DNA of 55,000 nt from Prorocentrum cordatum (Eukaryota; Sar; Dinophyceae; Prorocentrales; Prorocentraceae): assembly GCA_963575745.1 (NCBI GenBank), contig CAUYUJ010003891.1, forward strand, positions 833,193 to 888,192, read 5' to 3'. A model generated the notes under the pieces. It was given only the letters and a program-made list of their open reading frames with translations, was not told the DNA's origin and searched no databases. Shown in pieces: positions 1 to 11,817 of the stretch (position 1 is its first letter; each line of letters begins with the position of its first letter). A program made the position numbers and the translations under genes.

Positions 1-974
1 CAGGCCTTCGAGGCGAGGAACACGGGCTGCGGGGAGGTCCAGAACATCGCCTGCCGCGGCGCCCCGGGCGCGCGCCGCACGCCCGCCGGCGGCGCTCCCG
101 CGCAGTTTGGCCCCGCCGCCAGGGCACCACCTGCACGCCTGCACGTGCCTCCACCGATCCCGGCCAGGCCGACCTGGGGTCCCCAGACGTGGGAGGAAGA
201 GGAGGCGGAGGACGAGGACGAGGAAGAGGAGGATCACCCTCGCTGGGCGTCTCTGCTGGGCGGCGTGCCGGGCGGTCGTCCCGCTCTGGCACGTGCCTCC
301 ACCGATCCCGGCCAGGCCGACCTGGGGCCCAGGGCCGGGGCACGCGCCCTCCTGCCCCGGCAGTGCAGGGCACACGCGCACCGATCCTGGGCCCAGGATC
401 GGCCCATCCAGGATGGGCGGTGGGCGTGCCATTCGCGCCCTCCGGCCCCTCGCGCCTTTGCGCCCACGGAGTGAGGGGGGGGATCTTCCCGAGCCTGCGG
501 CGCGGAGGGGTCGCGGCCACGGCGCACACTGCGTGTCACACGGGAGCGGCGGCCGCGGCACTGCGGGAGCGGCGGCTGCAGCGCTGGTTCGGGCGCTAGG
601 AAAAGACCGCGGACGCTGATGCACCATTCGGAGTAGCTCGTGCGGCCTCCCGGCGACCCGCGTGGAATCGCCAGAAGCCGCGCGAAAGAGCAGCAGGTGC
701 CGCGAACAGATTTTCGCGCTGATGTTGCCGAACGCGACAGAAGCGCGGGCTTCGAAGAACGCGCCCGTCCACTGGGCACGACACGGGCGAGGGGCATGGC
801 CGCGCGCCGAACGCAGTCGCTTGATGATCCGCAGCGATTATGTGCACGCTCTCCCTTGTGACGGTGCGCGGGCATGTAGCGCCCTCTACGTTTGCGGGCA
901 TTTCACATAAACAATTACCCCAGCGCGACCCTACCTAGAAGGTGGAGCCCCTAGGAAAGCAGAATTCGTTGCTC
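1..974. other. GC-rich stretch without a recognisable gene
   Basis: Open frames on both strands are rich in Arg, Pro and Gly and look like GC-rich noise. The one clear structure is a perfect 39-bp direct repeat at 141-179 and 289-327, ending in the core GGCCAGGCCGACCTGGGG. No protein family is recognisable. Confidence 0.5.
141..327. repeat. 39-bp direct repeat pair
   Basis: Positions 141-179 and 289-327 are identical over 39 bp, 148 bp apart start to start. The sequence between them has GAGGAGGAC-type purine runs. Confidence 0.8.
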
Positions 975-1380
975 TGCTATGCTATGCTGTGTTATGCCAT
1001 GCTATGCTGCGCTATGCTATGCTGTGCTATGCTATGCGGCGCTATGATATGATATGATATGATATGCTATGCTATGCTATGAGATGTTACGCTATGCTAT
1101 GATATGTCATGCTGCGCTGTGATATGCTCAGCTATGTTGTGATATGTTATGTTATGGTATGCTGCGCTATGCTATGATATGCTATGTTATGCGATGCTAT
1201 GATATGCTCTGATCTGCTCTGCTCTGCTATGCTATGCTGCGCTGTGCTGTGATGTGCTGCGCTATGGTATGCTATGCTATGCTATGCTGCGCTATGCTGT
1301 GCTATGCTGGGCTTTGCTATATGCTGTGCTGCGCTGTGCTGTGCTACGCTATGCAATGCGATGCTGTGCTCTGCTATGCT
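975..1380. repeat. (GCTAT)n pentanucleotide array
   Basis: About 400 bp of GCTAT/GCTGT/GATAT pentamers with scattered substitutions. No open frame of note. It adjoins the (GCTAA)-type run that starts family A. Confidence 0.95.
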
Positions 1381-1620
1381 AAAACTCAGCGAAGCTAAAA
1401 TGAAGGTAAGCTAAACTAAGATAAACCTGAGCTAAGATGAAGCTAAGCTAAAATGAAATACGCTAAGCTAACATGAAATACGCAACGCTAAGCTAAGGGA
1501 GCGTCACTGGGGGAACCGCGGAGCGGATGCCGGGGGAACCGCCCGGGGCGGGTTACACTGCCCAGCCCTTTAAGCACACCGAGTAAGAACCCTTCTAGGC
1601 AGAGCCTAGGTAGGGAAATA
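1381..1620 (+). repeat. Dispersed repeat family A, copy 1
   Basis: A run of GCTAA/GCTAAAATGAA units (1381-1499) is followed by a unique-looking block at about 1500-1620 holding two GGGGGAACCGC boxes, CACTGCCC and the block GTAAGAACCCTTCTAGGCAG. The same order of parts occurs as a reverse complement at 32304-32515. The GCTAA run belongs to the element, because both copies carry it on the same side. No coding capacity is seen. Confidence 0.8.
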
Positions 1621-1625
1621 CGCCC

Positions 1626-1903
1626 CCATCCCCCTCCACGGGGGTCCCACACCTCCCTGTGACATCTGCCTTGCGCTCCCAGTACCGCGCTTCCCGGCCT
1701 CCCTGGGAGCCCCCAAAACGCCCAAGGACAGCCCATGACGACCCCAAGAAGCCCCCATAACGTTGAAGAACGGCCCAAGATGCTCCCAAGCAACCCAAGA
1801 TAGAATTCGGGCGGCTCTCCAGGCTCCCAAGAGGCCTCCAAGAAACCTCACGAAAAGCTCCGAAAGGCCTCCCGAGAGCACCTGGAGAACCCAAAATCGT
1901 TAA
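1626..1903. repeat. Degenerate CCCAAGA-type repeat tract
   Basis: Short units such as CCCAAGAAGCCCCC and CCCAAGATGCTCCC recur. The minus-strand frames read as Gly/Leu/Trp-rich low-complexity peptide and are not credible proteins. Confidence 0.6.
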
Positions 1904-2806
1904 CCCCACCAGCCCTGTGGGCGTCGGTGGTTTAAGGAGTTTCCTCTTCGGGGAGGGGTTCACCCCTCCCCCATACCCCCTCCCCTAAACCTGGACAGGG
2001 GGTCTCGCGAGTCGTCGGAGCGTCCAAAACGGCCTCGGCGAGGACGCCCAAATCATTGGGTTTATCAAGGTTTTGGCTCCATGTTGGCCTCCTGGGGGGG
2101 GACGCTAATTAATGCTCCCCTCTTGTTTGATCGATCTCCTCCAAGATGGCCCCAAGAAGCGCCCAGGGGGCCCCAAGAGGTCCCAGGAGGTCCCAAGATG
2201 GCCCCAAGAGGCCCCCAGGAGGCCCCCAAGAGACCCCTAAGAGGCCCCAAGAAACCCCCCAAAGGCACCCAAGATGCTCCAAGAGGCCTCGGCGACAAAT
2301 GCCAAAACGGCCTCGGCGAGAAAGCCCAAATCATCTGTTTAACTATGGTTTTGGCCCCATGTTGGCTTCCTGGGGGGGACACTCATTAATGCCCCCCTCT
2401 TGCTTGATCGATCTCCTCCAAGATGGCCCCAAGAAGCGCCCACGAGGCCCCGAGAGGTCCCAAGATGGCCCCAAAATGGCCCCAAGATGGCCCCAAGAGG
2501 CCCCCAGGAGGCCCTCAAGAGACCCCCAAGAAGCCCCAACAGACCCCCCAGAGGCACCCAAGATACTCCAAGAGGCCTCGGCGAGAATGCCAAATCATTG
2601 ACTTCACGAAGGTTTTAGCCACGTGTTGGCCTCTTTGGGGGGAACACTGATTAAGATTACTCCAAGAGCGCCTGGGGGAGCCCAAGATGACCTCCTAGAT
2701 TGCTCAAGATGTCCCAAGATGTCTCATAATGGCTTCCTCTGAATGCTGCCCACTTCCCTGATCCAGGCAATTCCTCTGGGTATCGTTTCTGGATGGGCTG
2801 GTGGGG
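1904..2806 (+). mobile_element. Dispersed repeat family B, copy 1
   Basis: Begins with a small hairpin (CCACC a GCCC..GGGC gtc GGTGG, 1906-1930), then GGTTTAAGGAGTTTCCTCTTC, a CCTCCCC-rich part, GTCCAAAACGGCCTCGGCGA, GGCCTCCTGGGGGGG, and many CCAAGAGGCCCC units. The middle is duplicated in tandem (about 2030-2340 and 2340-2640). It ends near GGATGGGCTGGTGGGGA, followed by eight T. Copies lie in the same orientation at 32666-33487 and 46592-47353. No protein is encoded; the element is probably non-autonomous, with mechanism unknown. The 3' boundary of this copy is uncertain. Confidence 0.7.
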
Positions 2807-3184
2807 ATTTTTTTTGGTCGGCGGTTCCGAGGCAGCGGACAGGGAGCGGTAGGCGTCGTCTGGGCCAGCAGGCGAAGCGAATTAGCTACAACAGGCAACG
2901 CACCTGCAGTAATAAATCGCAAAGAATGCGAGGTGTGCACACGCACTGAGCAAAATGCTCCGAATTAGGGCGAACGCACCTAGGCGCCAGCCACACCGAG
3001 GTGAAGCAGACCGCAGTGGTATGCAATGGGGAGTCGCCCTGTCGGCGCCAGCCCGCGCAGCCAACCTAGCCGAAGATGACACGTAGAACCGAAGCAACAC
3101 GCTGAAGGCTGAACCACTCAGCGCGAGGTCCGTACCACCACCGTACGCGGGGCCGGCTGGGACAGGGGCAGAGGAAAGGCAGGG
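2807..3184. other. No gene recognised
   Basis: Starts with eight T, then mixed sequence. The long minus-strand frame reaching 3865 crosses a tandem repeat and resembles no family I know. Confidence 0.4.
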
Positions 3185-3665
3185 ACCTACAGAGCTCTCA
3201 CTCCACGATCCACACCGCTGCCCGTGGTGGGGCCGGTGCGTCAGCCATCGTCCCCGAAACCAGGTCACAGGCCAGGAAGCAACGATGGAAGAGGACACGC
3301 AGGCCCAAGCGCCAGTACTGCCGCCAAGCGGGTAACGGCCGAAGGTCGCCGAGGTATGCTGCAGCCGCGGCCAACACATAGGCGCTGGGTTGTAGTCAGG
3401 GCTGAAACTGACCACAGAGAGAGCCGGGGGACGGCAAGTACCAACAGAGCAGTCACTCCGCGGACCGCACTGCTGCCCGGGGGGGGCCGGTGTGTCGTCA
3501 TCGCATCCGAAACCAGTGACTGGTCGGGGCAGCAACGATGAGAGAGGACACGCTGGCCCAAGGGCCGGTATACTGCACTTGCAGGTACCGGTCACGATAG
3601 TCGCCGAGATTCTCAGCTGCCGCGACCACCTCATGGAGCGCTGGAACGCAGCTAGGGCTGAATCT
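3185..3665. repeat. Tandem pair of about 240-bp units
   Basis: Two diverged units begin near 3200 and 3440. Each contains ACTCC-CGATCCRCAC, GGGGCCGGTG, CAACGATG-AGAGGACACGC and GGCCCAAG, and ends in AGGGCTGAAWCTGACCAC. Apparent proteins on either strand are repeat readings. Confidence 0.75.
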
Positions 3666-4565
3666 GACCACGGGGAGGAGAGGGGGGGTGCAGCCAACAA
3701 CCGCAATGTACACATGTGTCGGTAAGGAGAAGGAGGAGGAGGATTGGAGGTGCAGCCAACAACCGCAATGTCACATGTGTAAGGTCGCCACTTCCTTCGA
3801 CATCTGGCGGTCTCTCGGGGGAGAGACCCGCCACTGCGTGGGGCAGTATAGGCGCCTGTCCCCATGGTGGGTGGACAGCGCTATCCGCTCCTGTGGGCCG
3901 ATTAGCCTCCTCATGGCCCTCGCTAGGGTTCCCATCCACTACCGCCTCTCAAGTCCCCTCTGGGACGTCATCAACGGGGAGGGTGCAGCCAACGGCCGCA
4001 ATGAAACATGTCATGTAAGCAGCTCACACAGAGCTGGGGACTAGGGGGGGTAGTGTGGGCTGCACACAGACCGCCGCCAGCAGAGTGGTGCGCAGGGGGA
4101 GGACTATTCCAGTCAACCGCCCCCGGCCGACCAAAGTGGCTGTCAAGAGACAGCAAAGGGTGTGGAGCCCGGGGAGGCGTCTGCGTCCAACCCCGGTCCC
4201 CAACCGAGCAGTCAGCCGTCGTAGAGGGCGGCTGTTGGCCATGGGCCGGTGGGGCCTGCGGGCTCACCCCCGCCAGCTGCAGGGGGGGGTGAGGTGGCCA
4301 GGCAAGGTCCACAGCTATGCAGCGCCTTGGGTGAGATGTTGGGACACCCCCGCCCCAGCGGGAGCTGCCCAGGGTATTGCGGCCAAGGCCGGGCGCTGCA
4401 GGGTGAAACTGTCCCCGGCGGGGAGAGGGCGGCGAGCGCCTGGGGTGTGTGTGTGTTTTTTTCACAGCGGACGCGAACCAACACCACAAGTCAACACCGT
4501 CTGGAGCAAAGTCCGAGCGCGCGGCAATTGCGCGCGCCTTCCATGGCCAAGAAACCACGGATGCG
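3666..4565. other. No gene recognised; short motif in three copies
   Basis: The motif GGTGCAGCCAACAACCGCAA occurs near 3686 and 3752, and with two changes near 3983. Overlapping frames on both strands have no recognisable domain. Confidence 0.4.
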
Positions 4566-4569
4566 AGCC

Positions 4570-4690
4570 CCAAAGGATAGCAATCATCATCAACATCATC
4601 ACCGTCACGAGCAGCAAATCAATCATTATCATCAACATCGTCATCACTACAATCGTCGACTTCATTACCATGATGATCATCACGCGAGCA
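4570..4690. repeat. CAT/ATC trinucleotide tract
   Basis: Impure CATCAT/CATCAA/CGTCAC repeats giving His-rich or Met/Val-rich frames. Simple sequence. Confidence 0.9.
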
Positions 4691-4729
4691 CTGCCTGGCG
4701 TGACTTAACCTCCACCGGTGTTGGAGCTC

Positions 4730-5045
4730 TCTAGGAGCCTTCCTTGGCCACGCGGGCCCACAGTGGTCTTCGAGGCATCTTCGGACGTCTGGGAAGCGAA
4801 TGTGGGCCGCGTGGAAGCCGCCTGGGGAGTGTTGAGCGCCGCTGCTAGCAGTTGGGGGCGTTCTTGGAAACTGTCGGGGGCTCTGTGGGCTATGTTGGTC
4901 CGTCTCAGGGCCGTTTCGGACGCCTCAGGGGCGCTTCGAGGGCCGTCTTTGTGCCACCAGGGGCTCCATTGGCACCCTCTGGGGGGCGTCTGAGGCGGTC
5001 CTGGGACGACCTTAGGGGCCTTTTTGGGCCGTCTGAGAACGTGGA
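4730..5045. repeat. Degenerate GGCCGTCT repeat tract
   Basis: Loosely repeated GGGCCGTTTCGGACGCCTCAGGGG-like units of about 30-45 bp. No convincing coding sequence. Confidence 0.45.
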
Positions 5046-5612
5046 GTGAGCCTGACCGTCAGTGAGTTGGACGACCGAGTTCGGCGCAGGGCTTGTCCAC
5101 AGCCCGAATCATGGAAACGACAGAGAAAACGGTCGGACGACAGCTGGCAACCTCCGAAAACTCTTGGGAAGCCAGCGTTGACCTCTCATGGAATCTCCCA
5201 CTGTTCCTCCGCAACTTTCCGCCGAGTTTCCACCAGCGGCACCGTCCTCGTTTTACTTGCGTTGGCTTTCGCCGAAGGCAAGAGGTTCACCATTCGAGTC
5301 CTCATATTGGATCGATATACATCTCAATGGCGCACGGCGGATCGGACCAAAAGTGGAATCCAAGAGTTCGATCGGCCAGGAATCGAAGCTCCTAAAATGG
5401 CCAGGCCTCTCAAGGACCACTGGCGAAAACCAATGGAAGGCCTGGCCAAGCTTGGTGCTGGTATATCACTGACCACTCCCGTGAACGTGACGCGACGCCC
5501 CATGACTTCCGAACCCGCCGGCCTTAAAGGCGAAATGATTCCATTTTTTTGCGCAAAGGCAAGGCGCGGTGCAGCAACAATTCGCCGGCCCAACGGGCCA
5601 GAGGCGTGCTAA
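5046..5612 (+). CDS. Doubtful hypothetical ORF
   Basis: 188 codons with less biased composition than the surroundings and a hydrophobic stretch near residues 64-75 (TVLVLLALAFAEG). I recognise no domain, and two other frames are also partly open here. It could be an exon fragment or chance. Treat it as a placeholder. Confidence 0.15.
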   Translation: MSLTVSELDDRVRRRACPQPESWKRQRKRSDDSWQPPKTLGKPALTSHGISHCSSATFRRVSTSGTVLVLLALAFAEGKRFTIRVLILDRYTSQWRTADRTKSGIQEFDRPGIEAPKMARPLKDHWRKPMEGLAKLGAGISLTTPVNVTRRPMTSEPAGLKGEMIPFFCAKARRGAATIRRPNGPEAC

Positions 5613-6162
5613 GATCTCCGGTAACTTGTTAACAATATTTCTAGTTCGCGCGCGCGGAGCGGCCCCTGGGGGCCCCCGGACGAAAAGTACCCCGGCAAGG
5701 TCCCGAGAGAAGCCCGGGAGAAGCCACCAGACCACTCCAGGGGAGGGTATTTTTCGACACCCCTCACGAGGATCGTGGCCTCCGAGGGGGGAGCCGCAAT
5801 CGACTACCCCCAAGAGCCCCCCAAGAGGCCCTGGGGGCCTCCAAAACGCCGCCAAGGAGCCCCAAGAGACTCCCAAGAGGTCCCCAAGAGGCCCCCAAGA
5901 GGCCCTAAAGAGGGCTCCAGGGCCGGCGGTATGAGCGAAGCGATTAAATAATCTGGCTGATGGCAGCGTCGGGCCTCCCCTCCGACGAAGTACCACGCAG
6001 CATCTGACGCCAGGAAAATCCGCCCACTCCTTTGGGTAACTTGCGTATGGAATCACTTCCTCCCCAAATCCCATCGGCAGAGGACGGGCAACTCGCGTCA
6101 TGCAATGCCCAGCTAAGCACCCTCACCCGTTTGACAAATGGCCCCGATTGACATATTTGCCA
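5613..6162. repeat. Second CCAAGAGGCCCC tract; no gene
   Basis: At 5805-5925 there are about ten CCCAAGAGGCCCC-type units, like the inner part of family B, but without its 5' hairpin or 3' end. The flanks hold no recognisable gene. Confidence 0.55.
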
Positions 6163-6294
6163 CTGGCAACAAGGAGGGTTCAAGTCTCCCCGAGTCTGGC
6201 AACAAGGAGGGTATCAGTCTCCCCGAGTCTGGCAACAAGAAGGGTTCCAGTCTCCCCGAGTCTGGCAACAAGGAGGATTCCAGTCTCCCCGAGT
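6163..6294 (+). repeat. 33-bp minisatellite, four copies
   Basis: Units start near 6165, 6198, 6231 and 6264, with consensus TCTGGCAACAAGGAGGGTTC plus CAGTCTCCCCGAG. As 33 is a multiple of 3 the plus strand reads an 11-residue repeat (LATRRVPVSPS) in an open frame of 128 codons. Nothing else suggests a gene. Confidence 0.9.
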
Positions 6295-6699
6295 GTTCAT
6301 CTGACAAGTGACACAAATTGTCGAATGGGTCATCGGCGACAGCATTGCCAGGACATCTCTGAGCCCAGGAAAAGGAGATCTCGGGCAAAATTGGTTGAAT
6401 CACCTCAGGTGTGGGCATGCCCGAAAACACAATCCCGACGATGTCCCAGGCGAAAAGGACCGGGACCACGAGAGATGAGGACATGAGTAAAGAGATCTCA
6501 AGCAAAACGATCAGTCCACGGCAGCTGCAAACCCAGAACAACGAGGAAACGGGATCGGATACCGTGAGACAAGAGCATCGACTACTATTTTTAATAAAAA
6601 GAGTTTCCTAGCGAAGAGCTTCCGCGCCCAAGGCGCACAAAAGGGCTTGTGCAGACAAGTGCTTGGCCACGAAAGGTCCAAGATGCAACTCGCATCAGG
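6295..6699. other. No gene recognised
   Basis: Mixed sequence with short frames on both strands, one reading into the 33-bp minisatellite. No domain is visible. Confidence 0.4.
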
Positions 6700-7490
6700 G
6701 CTCACGCTGTCGCGCGATACATCCTCGCAGGTGAGATCTCGGAGATGCATGCCCCGTGGTGGCTCAGCCCGCTATCGACTGAGACATCTGCGCAACGCTG
6801 GCTCTGAATATGAGCTCGGCTGAGGTGGCCACGACACTGGAACCTGACACATCCTCGCAACGCTGGAATCCCACACACCCCACCGCCCAATGAGACAATC
6901 TCGCAACACTGGGATGCGAAGTTGCAAGCCATTGCGGCCTTTAGTACCCCCTCAACTCTGAGTCCACGCGAACCCTGCCAATTGTGGCCTGGGCACGCTC
7001 GCCTAAGACATCCTCGGAACCTTGCGCCCCGGCATGCCTTGAGCCGACATGATCGGGCGACCCTCTCCCGAGACGTCCTCGCAACGCTATTAAGTGTTAT
7101 GCCCCATAGTGGCCCAGCATACTTCGCACGAAACATCCTCGCACATCAAGTCTACAACATGCCTTGGGTTGAAGTGGGCAGGTCGCCCCCGCGCGAGACA
7201 TCCTCGCCACTCTGGCTTTCGAGGAACCCTGCCTTGAGATGATCAGGCAGCCTTCGCTTGACACATCCTCGTAATTATGAATTCAACGACGCCTTGCCCT
7301 GAACTCAGATGGTCGGGCCACTTTCGCCCGAGACATCGTCGCAAACCTGAGTTCGGCGATGCCTCGACGGAGGGTGGTCTCGGCCACTTTCGCTTTGCAC
7401 GCCCTCGCCACAACGGTGTCCGACGAAGCGAGGGTTTCGGTGGACAGGCCAACCTGGCCTGAGACATCCTCGCACTTCTGACCTCCAGGA
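6700..7490. repeat. Degenerate array of about 74-bp units with GAGACATCCTCGCAAC
   Basis: The box GAGACATCCTCGCAAC, or a close variant, recurs about ten times with a loosely conserved spacer (TCGGGCCACTTTCGCCC). Spacing varies and identity is low. A related array (CTGAAACGTCCTCAACATT) lies at 41240-41530. Confidence 0.65.
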
Positions 7491-7584
7491 TCAAATGCCG
7501 AACGGCGACTTGGATACTTTCACTTGGGGCGCGCTCGCAATTAAAGCATCTGGCATATGGCGCCCCCTCTCTTCCTCGTGCTCC

Positions 7585-7762
7585 TCAAGCTCTCCCCCCA
7601 CCCCCTCCCCCTCCTCCTCCTCCTCCTCCTCCTCGTCCTCCTCCTCCTCCTCCTCCTCCTGTTCGTCCTCCCCCTCCTCCTCCTCCTCCTCCTCTTTCTC
7701 CTCCTCCTCCTCTTCCTCCTCTTCCTCCTCTTCCTCGTCCTCGTCCTCGTCCTCCTCCACAA
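7585..7762. repeat. CCT/CTC microsatellite
   Basis: Pyrimidine-only CTC/TCC triplets with a few CGT interruptions. It produces poly-Ser, poly-Leu, poly-Glu and poly-Arg frames, none of them genes. Confidence 0.95.
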
Positions 7763-7889
7763 TTACTCAATCTGAACATTACTCTCCCTCTTCCCCTGAT
7801 GACGGCCTGGGAGTGTCCGACCCACCCCCGCGTACCGTTTTTAACACAGGTTTCCCCGGAATTGGGTTTTCGCCTGCATTTTTTCAAAA

Positions 7890-8089
7890 TGCTGCTCTCG
7901 CTGAGGCGCCGGCATCATTTTCGGGCCCCGCTCGTTCCGAATCGTGCTCCCGCCCAAGCGGTGGCCTCATTTCCACGCTTCCGCTCGTTCCGAATCGTGC
8001 TCCCGCTGCAGCGCTGGCCTCATTTCCGCGCTTCCGCTCGTTTCGACTCGTGCTCCCGCTGCAGCGCTGGCGTCACTTTCCCGCGCCAT
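7890..8089 (+). repeat. 53-bp minisatellite
   Basis: Three units start at 7928, 7981 and 8034 (CCGCTCGTTCCGAATCGTGC followed by TCCCGCTGCAGCGCTGG), and a decayed partial unit precedes them. 53 is not a multiple of 3, so each unit is read in a different frame. Confidence 0.9.
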
Positions 8090-8289
8090 GCCACGGCATG
8101 CAATGCAATGTTCGGTTGATGCTACGCTTTGCGGTGCTCTTCTACGCCATGCCATGCCGTGCTCTACAACGAATCGCGCACCCTTTCGGGATCACTGCCC
8201 TGCTCGACATCCGACTGCGCGAGTAGAGAGGGGATCTGCGCCATGGTAAGGGATGGGAGGGAGAGGTAGGATGTCAGATACGACGCGAG
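8090..8289. other. Unassigned sequence between arrays
   Basis: Contains a short CATGCCACGGCATGCAATGC palindromic stretch. No gene is seen. Confidence 0.4.
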
Positions 8290-8572
8290 CGCACGTAGCT
8301 TGTCCTCCTCCTGCTCCTCCTCCTTTTCCTCCTCTTCTTCCCCCTCCTCCTCCTGCTCCTCCTCCTCCTCCCCCTCCTCCTTCCCGTCTTCCGCCTCTTC
8401 CTCCTCCTCCTCCTCCTCCTCCTCCTCCTCCGCCTCCTCCTCCTCCTCCGCCTCCGCCTCCGCCTCCGCCTCCGCCTCCGCCTCCGCATTCGCCTCCACC
8501 TCCGCTTCCGCCTCCGCCTCCGCCTCCTCCTCCTCCTCCTCCTCCTCCTCTTCCTCCTCCTCCTCGGAGTTT
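8290..8572. repeat. CCT/CCG microsatellite upstream of the RT
   Basis: CTCCTC changing to CCTCCG and back. It is fused in frame to the RT and gives a false poly-Pro leader of about 100 residues. The true RT start cannot be seen. Confidence 0.95.
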
Positions 8573-8573
8573 T

Positions 8574-10600
8574 CCTCACGCCACAGCTTCGACCTGGGAC
8601 GGTTTTCACCCGAGGCTCTTCAGTATGTTGAATAATGAGCAGGCGGAGATCGTCTGCCAATTTATCGCTCTGATCGAGAAGGTTGGTCACATGCCGACTC
8701 AGCCCCAGGGGATTATCTCAACGCTTATGATTAAACAGAAACAGCATGATACACCAGTCAGTCAGCCCTCGTTCAAGTCCATTGGCATGCTACCAGCGCT
8801 CTATCGCGTCTGGGCCCGCCTTAGGAGGTCGGCAGCCAGGGAGTGGGAAGCCCACCATCGTCGGCCTTATCTAGCTCACCAGGCTGGCCACTCTATTGTT
8901 GAATTGGTATACAAACAATCCTTGGAATGCGAGTTCAACAGCTCAGCCAAAGATCGACAATACAGCGCCCAGGTCCTCTATGATCTATCTAATTACTACG
9001 AACATGTTGATCGGCCGTGTCTAGCGCATCGTGCTGTTGAGTCAGGTTTTCCTTGTTGTTTACTTCGCATCATTCTATCGCAGTGTGCCAGCGAACTTAT
9101 CGCTTCGTTGCAAGATTGTGCGGTGAGCGTCGGCAAACCTTGGAGGGGTATTGCTGCTGGCTGCAGTTGGGCCACGTACCTTGTGCAGATGTGTGTGCTC
9201 GCCCCCTTGGACATATGGACACAGGCCCATAGCTACATAAGACTCGCTATGTTCATTGATGATTTGCTAGCACAGTGCCTCTGCCGCAGTTTCAGCCCCA
9301 TCGTTAGCCAGTTGAACATAGCCGCTAGATCGATGGCGGATTGCATCATCCACGAGTTTAAGTGCCAGACTGCCAGCAATAAGTCCCAGGTGCTAGCGTC
9401 TCACCAAGCGTTGCAGGACCAGCTCAGGACCAAGCTAGGGCCTCTGGCAGGCCCGAACCCTGTTCGTTCGGGACCCAACCTGGGGGTTGAAACTGGGGCT
9501 GGCCGCCCCCAGGGAAGATGGAGGAAGTTTCGAAAACTTACGGAGCGTCTTGACAAGATGCGTAAAATATTTAACAGGGTCCGCATGCTTAAACGTGCTG
9601 GGGGCAACACTCATACATTGCATAAGACTGGCCTGGAAGCGGCCACCACCTTTGGAGCCGAGGTCACTGGCATCAACGGCACTCAACTTGGATCTGCTAG
9701 GTCGCAGTTTCTGGCTGCTGCGGGCCCGAGACGCTCGACCCGCAGCCGCAGCCTGGCGCTGCTCATCTTCCAGGACCCATTGTGGACAGCGGCCCTCGGC
9801 CCCGCCATTATGTGGCATCGTTTAGTCTGGGATGCGAACACCCGTCCGCACTTGGCCGCGGCTAGTCTCCAACAGCTGCGAGCTTGGGCTAAAAAACATT
9901 CTCCCGATGGTTTCTAAATCGCGGGGCCCTTCCAGGCCCCCCCTCGGTGCGGCGGTGCTGTCGCTGAAGCGCATTGGATGGAAATTCCAAGGACCGTTTA
10001 CCCTTGTGACTGCCCTGGGCCTTGAGTACCCACTCCCAGGACATCCCCCCGCCTTCCTCCAAAAGCTCATGGAGCACGACTGGCACGGCCAGATCGCCTC
10101 CAAGGCGACCGTCAAGCTCGGCCACGCGGACGCTCAGTTCGACGTCACGGCTGCTCGGGCGGCTCTCTCGTCAGACCTTCCTGGACATCAGAAAGGCACC
10201 TTACTCGCCTTCCTCACCCACAGTATCTGGACCATGGAGAGAGCCAAAGCAGCAGGCTAAGGAGTTCCAGTCGGCTGCGAGCGCGGCGATCATTCGGACA
10301 ACCTCTGCCACATATTACTGCACTGCCAGAAGACTGAAGTTCTCAGAGCCACTCACTTCTCGGATGCGGGGCTTCAGCGTTTAAGAGAGCCCCCTCCCCA
10401 GGCCCCCCATTTTACGTCTTGGGTTCCAGCTGGCCCCTGAGTTCCGTGGAGCGCCCCCTCCTGGATCTGGATTGGAGTTTGGGGAATTTTGGTGTGATCA
10501 AGAAGGCATCGCCCCTCAAGGGGCCTCCAGCGAGGGGGAAGTGTTTATAGATGGCAGCTGCACCAAGCAAGGGCACTACAGGCGGGTTCTTGCGCACAGG
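8574..10600 (+). pseudogene. LINE-type RT with the N-terminal edge of RNase H, decayed
   Basis: The product would copy element RNA into DNA. The frame starting after the microsatellite shows RT motifs in order: KSIGMLPALYRVWARLR, motif A with its Asp (LYDLSNYYEHVD, Asp codon 8982), motif B-like RGIAAGCSWAT, and motif C with the two catalytic Asp (MFIDDLL, 9249-9269). The frame stops at 9917. Homologous sequence goes on in the +1 frame from about 9890 (LGAAVLSLKRIGW), meets a stop at 10258 and resumes past it. A third frame then gives the start of RNase H (GEVFIDGSCTKQG, Asp codon 10550). So there are two frame changes and at least one stop. The catalytic residues survive, so decay may be recent. 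The rest of RNase H is at 18036. LINE-like assignment comes from motif order and from resemblance to dinoflagellate RT-RNase H proteins as I know them; no endonuclease domain is visible. Confidence 0.8.
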
Positions 10601-10641
10601 ACGCGCGACAGGACACGATGCTCTTCCGACGGCAACGTGCG

Positions 10642-10662
10642 CCCCCCCCCCCCCCCCCCCCC
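10642..10662. repeat. Poly-C run of 21
   Basis: Uninterrupted C21 about 50 bp inside the 5' edge of the sequence that splits RNase H. Confidence 0.95.
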
Positions 10663-10852
10663 ATACCACAGGACGCAACAAGTACCCTGCCGAGGCCGCG
10701 ACCGCGGTTGCCCGCGGCCGACCCGCAACCCCGCGACGGGCGGCGCGCGCCAGACAGGACGCCAAGGGTATCCGACAGGCCGCCCCGCTCGCCGCGTGAG
10801 AAATCTCGCGTGGCTTGTCGCCCGCGCCTACCCACCTTCGGGGGCGATCGCG

Positions 10853-11317
10853 CGACCTGTCGCCATGGCGGAGGACGAGAGAACCAGGGCGCGGCCGCGG
10901 ACGTCGCAAACGAGAGGACGCGCAGACCACCTTCCCGCAGGAGAGCGACCTGTCGCCAAGGGACAGGACCAGAGGACCTGGGCGCGGCCACGGACGTCGC
11001 AATCGAGAGGACGCGGAGAGCACATTCCCGCGGCAGAGCGACCTGTCGCAATGGCGGGGGACGAGAGAACCAGGGCGCGGCCGCGGGCGTCGCAAACGAA
11101 AGGGCGCGCAGACCACCCTCCCGCGGGAGAGCGACCTGTCGCCAGGGGACACGACCAGGGGACCTGGGCGCGGCCGCGGACGTCGAAAACGAGAGAGCGC
11201 GGAGACCACCCTCCCGCGGCAGAGCGACCTGTCACCGTGGCGGAGGGCCAGAGAAGGAAGGCGCGGACGCGGACATCAGAACCGACAGGACGCGGAGACC
11301 GAATGGTAATTCTACGA
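10853..11317 (+). repeat. 93-bp satellite, five units
   Basis: Units start at 10853, 10946, 11039, 11132 and 11225, exactly 93 bp apart, with the anchor GCGACCTGTCGCC. The length equals 31 codons, so several frames on both strands stay open and give false ORFs of 165-270 residues. Confidence 0.95.
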
Positions 11318-11586
11318 CGCGCTGCTGCTATTACGGATACTGCTATTGCTACTACGGCCACTACGGCTACCCCTGCGGCTACCCCCGCTGCTGCGACTAC
11401 GGCGACTGCTACTGCTACTGCTACTGCTACTGATACTTCTACTGCTACTGCTACTGCTACTGCTACTGATACTGATACTGGTACTACTACTGCTGCTGCT
11501 ACTGCTACTGATGCTGCTACTGATACTGCTCTTGCTACTGCTCCTACCACTCTTCCTACTACTGCTCCTACTGCTCCTGCTACTCA

Positions 11587-11649
<63 letters not shown>

Positions 11650-11684
11650 GACTGCTACTACTACTACTACTGATACTGATACTG

Positions 11685-11751
<67 letters not shown>

Positions 11752-11780
11752 GACTACTACTACTACGACTACTATTACTG

Positions 11781-11817
<37 letters not shown>

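Noticed and set aside
2882-3865. 327-codon minus-strand ORF
   Set aside because: Spans a 240-bp tandem duplication and other frames are equally open; no family resemblance.
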